From JAYFNU01 sp034933305 (GTDB lineage: Bacteria > Bacillota > Clostridia > Oscillospirales > Ruminococcaceae), in the NCBI GenBank assembly GCA_034933305.1, contig JAYFNU010000024.1, forward strand, positions 62,001 through 126,000: DNA of 64,000 bases, in the 5' to 3' direction. Of this stretch, positions 34,597 to 46,537 are shown one piece after another. Under the pieces are notes generated by a model. The model was not told the origin of the DNA and did no database searches. It worked only from the letters and a program-made list of their open reading frames with translations. Each line of letters opens with the position of its first letter. Within the stretch, counting starts at the first letter, position 1. The position numbers were made by a program, and so were the translations under genes.

Positions 34597-35805
34597 TTAT
34601 CGGACGACCGCGGCGATCCGGACGAGGATCTCCGTCATCTTCTCCATCGCTTCGGTCGGGATGAATTCGTAACGGCCGTGGAAATTATAGCCGCCGGTCG
34701 AAAGGTTCGGACACGGCAGGCCCTTATAGGAGAGCGTCGCGCCATCGGTGCCGCCGCGGATCGGGCGCACGATGGGCTCCACGCCGCACGCGCGCATGGC
34801 TCCGGCGGCGAGCTCGACGAGCTTCGGGTCGATCTTTTCTCGCATGTTGGAATAGGTGTCCGTCAGCTCGGCCGTCACGGTCCCCGCGCCGTATTTTTCA
34901 TTGAGAAAATCGGCGGCCCGCATGAAAAAGCGCTTCTTCTGCTCGAACAGCGCGCGGTCGTGGTCGCGGATGATATAGACGGCGCGGGCGGTGTCGACGC
35001 TCGCCGTCAGCTGGGTCAGATGATAAAAGCCCTCGTACTTCTCGGTGCACGACGGATCCATATGCGCCGGCAGCAGCGACTGGAATTCCATCGCGACGAG
35101 CGCCGCGCTGACCATCTTTCCCTTTGCGGAACCGGGATGGATGCTCGTTCCCCGCACGGTGAGCACCGCATTCGCGGCATTGAAATTCTCGAAATTGATC
35201 TCTCCGAGCTCACCGCCGTCGACGGTGTAGGCGAAATCCGCGCCGAAACCGGCGACGTCGAAATACGCGGCCCCGCCGCCGACCTCCTCGTCGGGCGTAA
35301 AGCAGATGCGCACATCGCCGTGCGCCGGCGCGTCGGGCGCGAGCAGCAGCTTCGCCGCCGCCATGATCTCCGCGACGCCCGCCTTGTCGTCGGCGCCGAG
35401 CAGCGTGCTGCCGTCGGTGCAGATGATCTCCTGCCCCTTGTGCTTGAGAAGATCGGGGAATTCCTTCGGCGACAGCGTATAGCCGGGGCCCATCGCGATA
35501 TCGCCGCCATCATAATCGGGCGTCACCACCGGGCGCACGTCTGCGCCGCTGACGGCGTCAGAGGTGTCCACATGCGCGATCAGGCCGAGGACGGGGCGTT
35601 TCTCCCCCGTGTTCGCGGGGATGCGCGCCGTCACATAGCCGTGTTCGTCGAGCTGCACGCCGCACGCGCCCATCTCCTTCAGCTCGTCGCGCAGCAGCCG
35701 CGCGAGATCGAGTTGTCTGAGCGTGCTGGGCACCGTGTCCGACTCCTCCGCGGACTGGGTGTCGATCGCGACATAGCGCAGGAAACGTTCTTTTACATCG
35801 TACAT
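34597..35805 (-). CDS. pepT: Peptidase T (tripeptide aminopeptidase)
   Basis: 402 residues of the M20 dinuclear zinc family. Ligands visible in AHVDTSD, LLGADDKAG, TPDEEVGGG (catalytic Glu then metal Glu) and a final His in YNFHGRYE. It removes N-terminal residues from tripeptides in the cytoplasm. ATG 35805 has GGAGGGAAAAG upstream; a longer open frame runs through the tRNA genes and is rejected. Confidence 0.93.
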   Translation of the reverse strand: MYDVKERFLRYVAIDTQSAEESDTVPSTLRQLDLARLLRDELKEMGACGVQLDEHGYVTARIPANTGEKRPVLGLIAHVDTSDAVSGADVRPVVTPDYDGGDIAMGPGYTLSPKEFPDLLKHKGQEIICTDGSTLLGADDKAGVAEIMAAAKLLLAPDAPAHGDVRICFTPDEEVGGGAAYFDVAGFGADFAYTVDGGELGEINFENFNAANAVLTVRGTSIHPGSAKGKMVSAALVAMEFQSLLPAHMDPSCTEKYEGFYHLTQLTASVDTARAVYIIRDHDRALFEQKKRFFMRAADFLNEKYGAGTVTAELTDTYSNMREKIDPKLVELAAGAMRACGVEPIVRPIRGGTDGATLSYKGLPCPNLSTGGYNFHGRYEFIPTEAMEKMTEILVRIAAVVR

Positions 35806-35829
35806 TTCTTTTCCCTCCGGATACAGCTT

Positions 35830-35862
35830 GGCCACCGGCAGCAAACTGCCGGTGGCCGTTTT

Positions 35863-35863
<1 letters not shown>
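35830..35863 (+). terminator. Strong terminator-like hairpin oriented to the plus strand
   Basis: A perfect 12-bp stem (35830-35841 with 35846-35857), loop CAAA, then GTTTTT in the plus direction. Genes on both sides (tRNA-Cys, pepT) are minus strand; in that direction no T run follows. Confidence 0.6.
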
Positions 35864-35936
<73 letters not shown>

Positions 35937-35975
35937 ATAAGACATTCCCCGCGAAACGATGTTTCGTGGGGAAAA

Positions 35976-36051
35976 TGGAGCGGATGACGAGGTTCGAACT
36001 CGCTACCTCCACCTTGGCAAGGTGGCGCTCTGCCAAATGAGCTACATCCGC
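35976..36051 (-). tRNA. tRNA-Gly (GCC), copy 2
   Basis: Anticodon loop TTGCCAA, acceptor GCGGATG/CATCCGC, encoded CCA (35976-35978). Identical to the copy at 36421-36496. A near-perfect 13-bp hairpin (about 35946-35973) lies between it and tRNA-Cys and may guide processing. Confidence 0.95.
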
Positions 36052-36055
36052 AAAA

Positions 36056-36131
36056 TGGTGCCTCCGGTCGGAATCGAACCAACGACACGGGGATTTTCAG
36101 TCCCCTGCTCTACCAACTGAGCTACAGAGGC
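36056..36131 (-). tRNA. tRNA-Phe (GAA)
   Basis: Anticodon loop CTGAAAA, acceptor GCCTCTG/CGGAGGC with one G-U pair, TTCGATT T-loop, encoded CCA. Confidence 0.95.
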
Positions 36132-36135
36132 AAAT

Positions 36136-36212
36136 TGGCGACCCGGATGAGGCTCGAACTCATGACCTCTAGCGTGACAGGCTAGCGTTCTAACCAACTG
36201 AACTACCGGGCC
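36136..36212 (-). tRNA. tRNA-Asp (GUC)
   Basis: Anticodon loop CTGTCAC, acceptor GGCCCGG/CCGGGTC, G discriminator as expected for tRNA-Asp, encoded CCA. Confidence 0.95.
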
Positions 36213-36251
36213 ACATTTTTTCGTCCTCCCCGACGGACCGCAAACGGGGGT

Positions 36252-36327
36252 TGGTGGGAACAACAGGGCTCGAACCTGTGACCCCCTGCTTGTAAGGCAG
36301 GTGCTCTACCAGCTGAGCTATGCTCCC
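36252..36327 (-). tRNA. tRNA-Val (UAC)
   Basis: Anticodon loop CTTACAA, acceptor GGGAGCA/TGTTCCC, A discriminator, encoded CCA. First gene after the strong promoter at 36365-36393. Confidence 0.95.
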
Positions 36328-36364
36328 CCGGCGGGATGGGATTTACGGGGTGACGACGATGAAT

Positions 36365-36393
36365 ATTCTACTAAAAAATCGCATCGTTGTCAA
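36365..36393 (-). promoter_or_regulatory. Strong sigma-A promoter inside the tRNA array
   Basis: On the minus strand TTGACA (36393-36388), 17-base spacer, TAGAAT (36370-36365). It drives Val(UAC)-Asp-Phe-Gly-Cys, and perhaps pepT by read-through. Confidence 0.88.
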
Positions 36394-36420
36394 CTGCTTT
36401 TCCCCGTGTGCAAAGGACTG

Positions 36421-36496
36421 TGGAGCGGATGACGAGGTTCGAACTCGCTACCTCCACCTTGGCAAGGTGGCGCTCTGCCAAATGAGCTACATCCGC
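36421..36496 (-). tRNA. tRNA-Gly (GCC), copy 1
   Basis: Sequence identical to 35976-36051; anticodon loop TTGCCAA and encoded CCA. It lies upstream of the internal promoter and therefore depends on the promoter at 36652. Confidence 0.95.
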
Positions 36497-36539
36497 ATAT
36501 TTGCAGCCGACGCCGGGCCGCGGAAGACCGGCTGCGTTT

Positions 36540-36616
36540 TGGTGGGGGCAACAGGGCTCGAACCTGCGACCTCCTGCGTGTGAAGCAGGCGCTCTAACCA
36601 GCTGAGCTATGCTCCC
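36540..36616 (-). tRNA. tRNA-Val (CAC)
   Basis: Anticodon loop TTCACAC, D-arm GCTCAGCTGGTTAGAGC, T-arm with TTCGAGC loop, A discriminator, encoded CCA. The acceptor arms GGGAGCA and TGCCCCC leave an A4-C69 mismatch not present in tRNA-Val(UAC). Confidence 0.92.
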
Positions 36617-36651
36617 AAAGCCGTAAAAAAAGCACAGACGGTGCGTTATTT

Positions 36652-36681
36652 ATATTACTACAATTTCAGCCCTTTTGTCAA
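36652..36681 (-). promoter_or_regulatory. Sigma-A promoter for tRNA-Val(CAC)-tRNA-Gly
   Basis: On the minus strand TTGACA (36681-36676), 18-base spacer, TAATAT (36657-36652), just after the hslO stop. Confidence 0.8.
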
Positions 36682-36693
36682 CACAAAGGCCCG

Positions 36694-37623
36694 CTATTTT
36701 TGATCCGCAGCGCCGGCTTTTTTGGCTTTCCCCGCCCGCGCGATCCCGGCGAGCCCGATGATCTGCGCATCCGTGAACAGATATTTTTTGTTGCAGTAGC
36801 CGCAGACGATCTCCGTTTCGCGCTGCTCCTGCGAAAGGCGCAGCAATTCCTCCTCGCCGATGCTCACGAGCGCGCCGGTCATCTTTTCCCGCGAGCAGTT
36901 GCAGCGGTAGGCGCACGACGCCTCGTCGAGCACCTGCGGCGCAAAGCCGTCGAGCACCCCGAAAGCGATCTCCCGCGGCGTCTTTCCGGCGTCGATGAGC
37001 GAAGACACCGAATCCATCGCCGCGATGTTTTTTTCGATGAGCGATATCTCCTGCTCCGTCGCGCCCGGCAGCAGCTGGAGGATATACCCGCCCGCCGCGC
37101 GAACGCTCAGGTCCGGATTGACGAGCACGCCGAGCGCGCAGACCGTCGGGATCTGCTCGCTCGCGGCGAAATAGCTCGTGATGTCCTCGGCGATCTCGCC
37201 GCTGACGAGCGGCACGCTGCCGCTGTAGGGCCCCTTGAGGCCCATGTCGCGGATAACGGTCAGCAAGCCGTCGCGTCCGACGACACCGCCCACGTTCAGC
37301 TTCCCGTTCGCCGGATTGAGCGGCAGATCCGCGAGCGACGCGTCACAGCTGCCGCGCACGTTGCCGCTGTCGTCGCTGATGGCGATGAGCGTCCCGGCGG
37401 GGCCGCCGCCGTTGACCTTGAGCGTCACGCTGTCCTCGTCGCTCTTGAGCATGCTGCCCATGAGCGCCGCCGCCGTGAGCAGGCGGCCGAGGGCCGCCGA
37501 CATCGTCGCGGACGTTCCGTGCAGACGCTCCGCCTGCCGGCATATCTGCGTGGAATCGACCGCGAGCACGACCGCGCCGCCGTTTTCCGACAGGACGCGG
37601 ACAAGATTCTTTTCCCGATCCAT
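36694..37623 (-). CDS. hslO: Redox-regulated chaperonin Hsp33
   Basis: 309 residues; cytosolic holdase activated by oxidation. The zinc/redox switch cysteines are in CNCSREK (about 243-249) and CGYCNKKY (about 276-283). N-terminal LVRVLSENG, GPAGTLIAISD and the GYILQLLPGA segment are typical. It is cotranscribed with the methyltransferase upstream (2-base gap) at the end of the lon-engB-lysA group. Confidence 0.95.
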   Translation of the reverse strand: MDREKNLVRVLSENGGAVVLAVDSTQICRQAERLHGTSATMSAALGRLLTAAALMGSMLKSDEDSVTLKVNGGGPAGTLIAISDDSGNVRGSCDASLADLPLNPANGKLNVGGVVGRDGLLTVIRDMGLKGPYSGSVPLVSGEIAEDITSYFAASEQIPTVCALGVLVNPDLSVRAAGGYILQLLPGATEQEISLIEKNIAAMDSVSSLIDAGKTPREIAFGVLDGFAPQVLDEASCAYRCNCSREKMTGALVSIGEEELLRLSQEQRETEIVCGYCNKKYLFTDAQIIGLAGIARAGKAKKAGAADQK

Positions 37624-37625
37624 TT

Positions 37626-38396
37626 CTATTTCCCTTCATCGGCGGCCGGCGGCTCCCAGTCGTTGCGCCGCGCGGTGACAAAAATGCGCTGGGTCTGCGG
37701 CGTCGGCGGAGCCGACGTGTCGCCGTCCAGCATCGACAGCAGCCGGAAGCCGTGTTTTTCGAGCAGCCGGCCGAACAGCGCCGGCTCCCGGTCATACTCA
37801 TAAAAGCAATCCGTCCGGCGCTCGTACGGCCCGCTTCCTGCACCCGAAAACACGTCCGCCGTCATGCGCACGCGGTGTTTGGCCGCCTGGTATTCGTTTC
37901 GCCACACGCACAGGCCGCCCGGCCGCTCGAAGACAAACGCGTTGTCCGCGAGGACTTTTTCGTGCTTGTACGGCGTGTTCGCATCAAAGACGAGGATCCC
38001 CCCGGGCTCGCAGAACAGCCCGAAGCGCCGGAATATCTCGTCGAGCGCGCGCGCGGACGGGATATGGTTGAGCGTGTCGAGCGTGCACACGATGCCGCGG
38101 ACGGTGCCGAACAAGTCGAGCTCCTCGAGCCGCTGGCACAGCAGCGTCACCGGCGCGCCGCCGATCTTCGTCCGCGCCGCGGCGAGCATTTCCTCGGACG
38201 CGTCGACGCCGATCATGTCATACCCGCATTTTGACAGCAATAAAGCAAGTGTGCCGGTGCCGCACCCGGCGTCCAGCACAATTCCTTTAACCTTATTCTC
38301 TTTAAAAACAGCGTCGACACGCCGGGCGAGCGCTTCGTAACCGACATTGGCGGTGAAATCGTCGTAGACCGACGCGAGCGCCGCGTAACCCGTCAT
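37626..38396 (-). CDS. Class I SAM-dependent methyltransferase
   Basis: 256 residues. Motif I VLDAGCGTGTLALLL (about 42-56), then VDASEEML and VCTLDTLNHI. It resembles the YqeM/UbiE-like small-molecule methyltransferases, but the substrate is unknown. ATG 38396 overlaps the stop of the TrpR-like gene (ATGA), which sets the start. Confidence 0.8.
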   Translation of the reverse strand: MTGYAALASVYDDFTANVGYEALARRVDAVFKENKVKGIVLDAGCGTGTLALLLSKCGYDMIGVDASEEMLAAARTKIGGAPVTLLCQRLEELDLFGTVRGIVCTLDTLNHIPSARALDEIFRRFGLFCEPGGILVFDANTPYKHEKVLADNAFVFERPGGLCVWRNEYQAAKHRVRMTADVFSGAGSGPYERRTDCFYEYDREPALFGRLLEKHGFRLLSMLDGDTSAPPTPQTQRIFVTARRNDWEPPAADEGK

Positions 38397-38686
38397 ATTT
38401 TGTGCAGGCGCTTGAGGATCATCGCGTAGCCGTCGTTTCCGAAGCTCAGCGAGCGGTTGACGCGGCTGATCGTCGCCGTCGATGCGCCCGTCTTCTTCAC
38501 GATCTCGCTGTAGACTGTCTTGTGCAGCAGCAGCTCCGCCACCTCGTAGCGCTGTGAAAAAGACTTGAGTTCCGGACGCGTGCACAGATCATCAAAAAAC
38601 TGATAGCATTCCTCTACGGTCTTGAGCTCCAGGATCGCCTTGAAGAGCTCATCCAGACCCTCTGACTTCAATTTCTGATCGACCAT
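38393..38686 (-). CDS. TrpR-like protein YerC/YecD
   Basis: 97 residues, all helical, with a helix-turn-helix of the TrpR superfamily (SQRYEVAELLL...YSEIVKKTGASTATISRVNRSL). YerC/YecD proteins are small putative DNA-binding regulators whose targets are unknown. GAGAGG precedes the ATG. Confidence 0.88.
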   Translation of the reverse strand: MVDQKLKSEGLDELFKAILELKTVEECYQFFDDLCTRPELKSFSQRYEVAELLLHKTVYSEIVKKTGASTATISRVNRSLSFGNDGYAMILKRLHKI

Positions 38687-38722
38687 ACGACCTCTCCTTT
38701 TTCCTGTGTCAATTGCTTTTAC

Positions 38723-38751
38723 AGTTTAACATATGAAAGTGAAAAAGTAAA
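38723..38751 (-). promoter_or_regulatory. Possible promoter for the yerC-like operon
   Basis: On the minus strand TTTACT (38751-38746), 17-base spacer, TAAACT (38728-38723), in a short AT-rich gap after lysA. A weak match. Confidence 0.4.
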
Positions 38752-38754
38752 GGG

Positions 38755-40053
38755 TCATTCGTCGCAGCGCAGCAGATCCTCATAGGTCTCGCGCCGCACG
38801 ATCACCCGGGCGTCGCCGCCGCGGATCAGAACGATGGGCGGGCGCGGGATGCGGTTGTAATTCGACGCCATCGAATAGTTGTAGGCGCCGGTCGACAGGA
38901 CCGCGAGAATGTCGCCGGGCTCGGCCGCCTGCAGCAGCGTATTCTCCTGGATGAGATCGCCGCTTTCGCAGCATTTCCCCGCGATCGTCACGCGGCGGTC
39001 GGCCGGCTGCGCCGCCTTGTTGGCGAGCACGGCGGTATAATCCGCCTGATAGAGCGCATAGCGCGGGTTGTCGGTCATGCCGCCGTCGACGCTGACGTAT
39101 GTCCGCACGCCCCTGATCTCCTTGACGGCGCCGACGGTGTACAGCGTGACGCCCGCGCTGCCGACGATGCGGCGGCCGGGCTCGAGAATGATCTGCGGGA
39201 CGGGCATGCCGAGCGCCGCGCACTCCGCTTCGATCGCGCGCGCGACGGTACCGATCATCGCTTTCGCCGGCGTGAAGGTGTTCTCCGGCAGATACTTGAT
39301 CGCGTATCCCCCGCCGAGATCGAGCTTTTCGGGCGCGATGCCGTGCGTTTCTCCGCAGCGCTTCATAAAGCGCAGCATGACGCGCGCCGCTTCGCAGAAC
39401 GGCTCGGCCTCAAAGATCTGTGAGCCGATGTGGCAATGGAGCCCCGTGAGCCGCAGCGCGCCGCAGGAGGCAGCGCGGGCGACGGCGTCGTCCGCCTCCC
39501 CGTTCTCGAGCGCAAAGCCGAATTTGCTGTCGATGGAGCCCGTCAGGATATATTTATGGGTATGCGCCTCCACGCCCGGCTTGATGCGCAGGAATATGTC
39601 CTGCCGGCGGCCGCGGGCCGCACAGAGCTTCGCGAGCGTCTCGAGCTCGAACAGATTGTCGACGACGATCGTGCCAACGCCGTATTCGAGCGCATCGGCG
39701 AGCTCCGCGGGCGTCTTGTTGTTGCCGTGGAAGAGGATCTTTTCGGGTGCGAAGCCGACGCTCGCCGCCGTATACAGTTCGCCGCCCGAAACGACGTCCA
39801 GGCCGAGGCCCTCCGACTGCACGATGCGCAGCAGCTCCCTGCAGCACAGCGCCTTGCCGGCGTAAGCGGCAAAAGAGCCCTGCGGGAAGCAGCTTTGCAG
39901 GGCGTCGGCGAACGTCCGGCAGGCGCGGCGGATCTCCGCTTCGCTCAGGCAGTACAGCGGCGTGCCGAAGCGCTGCGCGAGCGCGACGGCATCGGCGTCG
40001 TCGATCGCCAGATGCCCCGCCGCATTGACGGACAGACAATCGGAAAGAAACAT
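38755..40053 (-). CDS. lysA: Diaminopimelate decarboxylase
   Basis: 432 residues; PLP enzyme making L-lysine from meso-diaminopimelate. Lys of the Schiff base in YAGKALCC (about 66), CHIGSQI (about 200), the PLP-phosphate glycine loop LDLGGGYAIKYL and the partner-subunit CESGD (about 352). It lies 2 bases after engB, so lysine synthesis is tied to the lon-engB transcript rather than to asd-dapAB. Confidence 0.95.
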   Translation of the reverse strand: MFLSDCLSVNAAGHLAIDDADAVALAQRFGTPLYCLSEAEIRRACRTFADALQSCFPQGSFAAYAGKALCCRELLRIVQSEGLGLDVVSGGELYTAASVGFAPEKILFHGNNKTPAELADALEYGVGTIVVDNLFELETLAKLCAARGRRQDIFLRIKPGVEAHTHKYILTGSIDSKFGFALENGEADDAVARAASCGALRLTGLHCHIGSQIFEAEPFCEAARVMLRFMKRCGETHGIAPEKLDLGGGYAIKYLPENTFTPAKAMIGTVARAIEAECAALGMPVPQIILEPGRRIVGSAGVTLYTVGAVKEIRGVRTYVSVDGGMTDNPRYALYQADYTAVLANKAAQPADRRVTIAGKCCESGDLIQENTLLQAAEPGDILAVLSTGAYNYSMASNYNRIPRPPIVLIRGGDARVIVRRETYEDLLRCDE

Positions 40054-40055
40054 CG

Positions 40056-40648
40056 CTATCCCTCGCTGAGTTGTGTGTTGACGGCATCGCGCAGCGTCTG
40101 CGCGCAGGCCTCGTCGTTGACGGTGAAGGGCACGACGGCGCGCGGCGCATAGGGCGCGAGCGCGTCGCCGAGCGCGGCAAGATTCCGGGCATAGTCCGTC
40201 TTGCCGAGCTTATCCGCTTTTGTGAGCACCGCGATGAGCGGCAGCCCGAGATGCGCGATATAATCGAGCATCCCGATGTCGTCCTGCGACGGCGCATGGC
40301 GCATGTCGAGCAGCAGCAGCGCGAGCCGTATGTCGCGGCCCGACGTGAAAAAGTGTTCAAGCAGCGCCGCCCAGCGCTCCTTTTCCGCCTGCGAGCGCTT
40401 TGCATACCCGTAGCCCGGCAGGTCGACGAGGAAGAAGCCCTCCCCCGCCGAAAAGAAATTGACGGTTGTCGTCTTTCCCGGCGTCGCGCTCACGCGCGCG
40501 AGCGCCTTGCGCCGGCAGAGCTTGTTGAGCAGCGACGACTTGCCGACGTTCGAGCGCCCGCAGAAGACGATCTCCGCGCCCGCGGAGGGCGGAAGCTGGC
40601 TGCCGAGCCCGTAGGAGGCGATGAACGCCGCCTTGCCGAAATCCATGC

Positions 40649-40652
<4 letters not shown>
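40056..40652 (-). CDS. engB: Ribosome biogenesis GTPase EngB/YsxC
   Basis: 198 residues. G1 GRSNVGKSS (about 33-41), G2 in the TPGKTTTVNFF segment, G3 DLPGYGYAKRS (about 76-86), G4 TKADK (about 144-148). Needed for 50S assembly. Start overlaps the lon stop (ATGA). The lon-engB order is standard in Bacillota. Confidence 0.95.
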
Positions 40653-43072
<2,420 letters not shown>

Positions 43073-43119
43073 TCTGATTTTTTAACCTCTGTATTTCTGC
43101 CGTTGATAATTCTATGTAT

Positions 43120-43138
43120 TCGAAGCGCCGGGCTTCGA
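43120..43138 (-). promoter_or_regulatory. Inverted repeat at the 5' end of the lon transcript
   Basis: TCGAAGC and GCTTCGA around GCCGG form a 7-bp hairpin or operator directly downstream of the -10 box, at the expected start of the lon mRNA. It does not match CIRCE or CtsR boxes. Confidence 0.5.
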
Positions 43139-43146
43139 TTCTCCAT

Positions 43147-43175
43147 ATTATAATTTATAAATGTTAAGAAAGCAA
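43147..43175 (-). promoter_or_regulatory. Sigma-A-type promoter for lon
   Basis: On the minus strand TTGCTT (43175-43170), 17-base spacer, TATAAT (43152-43147). Confidence 0.75.
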
Positions 43176-43201
43176 TGCGGCGGCGCAAACGCCGCATAAG
43201 G

Positions 43202-43226
43202 AAAAAGGGGGATCGTTCGATCCCCC
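43202..43226 (-). terminator. Rho-independent terminator after clpX
   Basis: A perfect 8-bp stem (43219-43226 with 43207-43214), loop GAAC, then TTTTTCC on the minus strand. A second GC hairpin (43176-43196) follows. Confidence 0.88.
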
Positions 43227-43232
43227 TCCGCT

Positions 43233-44492
<1,260 letters not shown>

Positions 44493-44500
44493 GTGTTCCT

Positions 44501-45082
44501 TTATCTCTTCGTCATAATGTCGTCGATGAGGCCGTAGGCCTTCGCCTGCTCGGGCGTCATGAAGTTGTCGCGATCGGTATCGCGCTCAATGACCTCGAGC
44601 GGCTGGCCGGTGGCGTCCGCCATGATCTGGTTGAGCTTTTTCTTGATATACAGGATGCGGTCGGCCTGGATCTTGATATCCGTCGCCTGCCCCTGCGTGC
44701 CGCCGCTCGGCTGGTGGATCATGATCTCGCTGTTGGGCAGCGCGAAACGTTTCCCCTTCGCGCCGGCGCACAGCAGGAACGCGCCCATCGACGCCGCCAT
44801 GCCGACGCAGATCGTCGACACGTCGCATTTGATATACTGCATCGTGTCGTAAATCGCCATGCCCGCGGTGATCGAACCGCCGGGGCTGTTGATATACAGG
44901 CTGATGTCCTTTGTCTGATCCTGTCCCTCGAGATAGAGCAGCTGCGCGACCACGAGGCTCGCGGTCACGTCGTTGACCTCCTCCGAGAGCATGATGATGC
45001 GGTCATTGAGCAGCCGCGAATAGATGTCGTAGGAGCGCTCGCCGCGGTTGGTCTGTTCGATGACGACCGGTACTAAACTCAT
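44501..45082 (-). CDS. clpP: ATP-dependent Clp protease proteolytic subunit ClpP
   Basis: 193 residues with the Ser98-His123-Asp172 triad (GMAASMGAF, MIHQPSGG, TDRDNFM). Forms the tetradecameric chamber used by ClpX. ATG 45082 is chosen because GGAGGTGG ends 5 bases upstream; an in-frame GTG at 45091 lies inside that ribosome site. Confidence 0.96.
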   Translation of the reverse strand: MSLVPVVIEQTNRGERSYDIYSRLLNDRIIMLSEEVNDVTASLVVAQLLYLEGQDQTKDISLYINSPGGSITAGMAIYDTMQYIKCDVSTICVGMAASMGAFLLCAGAKGKRFALPNSEIMIHQPSGGTQGQATDIKIQADRILYIKKKLNQIMADATGQPLEVIERDTDRDNFMTPEQAKAYGLIDDIMTKR

Positions 45083-45112
45083 AATCTCCACCTCCGAATT
45101 ATGTAGCGGACC

Positions 45113-46474
45113 TTATTCGGCGGCCTTTTCCTTCTCGGCCGCTTCCGCCTTCTTCGCGGCTTCCTTTGTCCGCTGCTCGCGCGTCGTCTTCTCCGTCTTC
45201 ACCTTGGCGTTCTGCTTGATGCAGTCGATCGCCTTCTTGACGGCGAGATCCTTCTTGAGGTCGGCTTCGGTCACGAGCTCCTTGAGCTTGTCGAGCTCCA
45301 TCTTGTACTCCTCGGCCATTCTCTTGAATTCCGCGTCGATCTCCTCGGCGCTCACATCGAGCTTCGCGTCGCGCACGACGGCCTCGAGCGCAAGGCGGCT
45401 CTTCACGAATTTCTCCGCAGGCTCGCGGAAAGAATTGCGGAAACCGTCGAGATCAAGTCCCGTGTATTTGAGATAGTTCTCCACCGTCATCCCCTGCGAG
45501 CGCAGGCGGTAGTCGAAATCGCGCACCATTTCCTCGATGCGGTCGTCGACCATCACGGCGGGCACGTCGCCCTCCAGCGTCCCGGCGACCTGGTCGACGA
45601 GCTCGTTCTCGAGCTCCTCGTCGGCGCGGTCCTCGTTCGCCTTTTCGAGGCGCTCGCGGATGCTCTTTTTGAGCTCGTCGAGCGTGTCGAATTCGCTGAC
45701 GTCCTTTGCCAGCTCGTCATCGAGCGCCGGCAGCTCCTTGAAGCGGATCTCGTGCAGCTTGATCTTGAAAACGACGTCCTGGCCCGCGAGCTCTTCCGCG
45801 CCGTAATCGGCCGGGAACTTCACGTTGATGTCGAATTCCTCGCCGGCCTTGTGGCCGACGACCTGCTCCTCGAAGCCGGGGATAAACTGGCCGGAGCCGA
45901 GCGTGAGCTCATAGTTCTCGCCCTTGCCGCCCGGGAAGGCGACGCCCTTTTTGAAGCCCTCGAAATCGATGACGGCGATGTCGCCCGTCTGCGCTGCGCG
46001 GTCTTCGACGGTGATCATGCGCGCGCCCTTTTCCCGCAGGTCGCCGACTTCGTGCTCGACCTCGTCGTCCTCGACAGTATTGACCTTCTTCGTCGCGGCT
46101 ATACCCTTGTATTTGCCGATCTTGAGCTCGGGGCGCAGCGTGACGGTGAACTTCACCTTTGCGCCGTTCTCCTTGCTCGCCTCGGTGACCTCGCCCTCGG
46201 GGCGGCCGATGGTCTCGATGCCCGCCTGCTCGATGGCGTTTTTGCACTCCTCGGGCAGCAGCGAGTCGATCGCTTCGTCAAAGAAGAAGTTATCGCCGTA
46301 CATGCGTTCGATGACGGCGCGCGGAGCTTTCCCTTTGCGGAAGCCCGGGATACTGATCTTTTTGTTCTCGCGGTGATACACCTTGTCGATCGCCTTCGCA
46401 AAGTCCTCCGGCGATATGCCGACCGTAAATTCGTATTTCCCGTCTTCCAGTTTCTTATGTTCCAGCAGTGACAT
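45113..46474 (-). CDS. tig: Trigger factor
   Basis: 453 residues: ribosome-binding domain with the GFRKGKAPRAV signature (about 42-52), an FKBP-type PPIase domain (about 155-240) and a C-terminal chaperone domain ending in a Lys/Glu/Ala-rich tail. Binds nascent chains at the exit tunnel. ATG 46474 has GGAGGA 6 bases upstream; a TTG two codons earlier is less likely. First gene of tig-clpP-clpX. Confidence 0.95.
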   Translation of the reverse strand: MSLLEHKKLEDGKYEFTVGISPEDFAKAIDKVYHRENKKISIPGFRKGKAPRAVIERMYGDNFFFDEAIDSLLPEECKNAIEQAGIETIGRPEGEVTEASKENGAKVKFTVTLRPELKIGKYKGIAATKKVNTVEDDEVEHEVGDLREKGARMITVEDRAAQTGDIAVIDFEGFKKGVAFPGGKGENYELTLGSGQFIPGFEEQVVGHKAGEEFDINVKFPADYGAEELAGQDVVFKIKLHEIRFKELPALDDELAKDVSEFDTLDELKKSIRERLEKANEDRADEELENELVDQVAGTLEGDVPAVMVDDRIEEMVRDFDYRLRSQGMTVENYLKYTGLDLDGFRNSFREPAEKFVKSRLALEAVVRDAKLDVSAEEIDAEFKRMAEEYKMELDKLKELVTEADLKKDLAVKKAIDCIKQNAKVKTEKTTREQRTKEAAKKAEAAEKEKAAE

Positions 46475-46537
46475 TCCCAATCCTCCAAATTCAAATCTTA
46501 CCTATTTTATCATATCGAATAAAAATAATCTATATGT

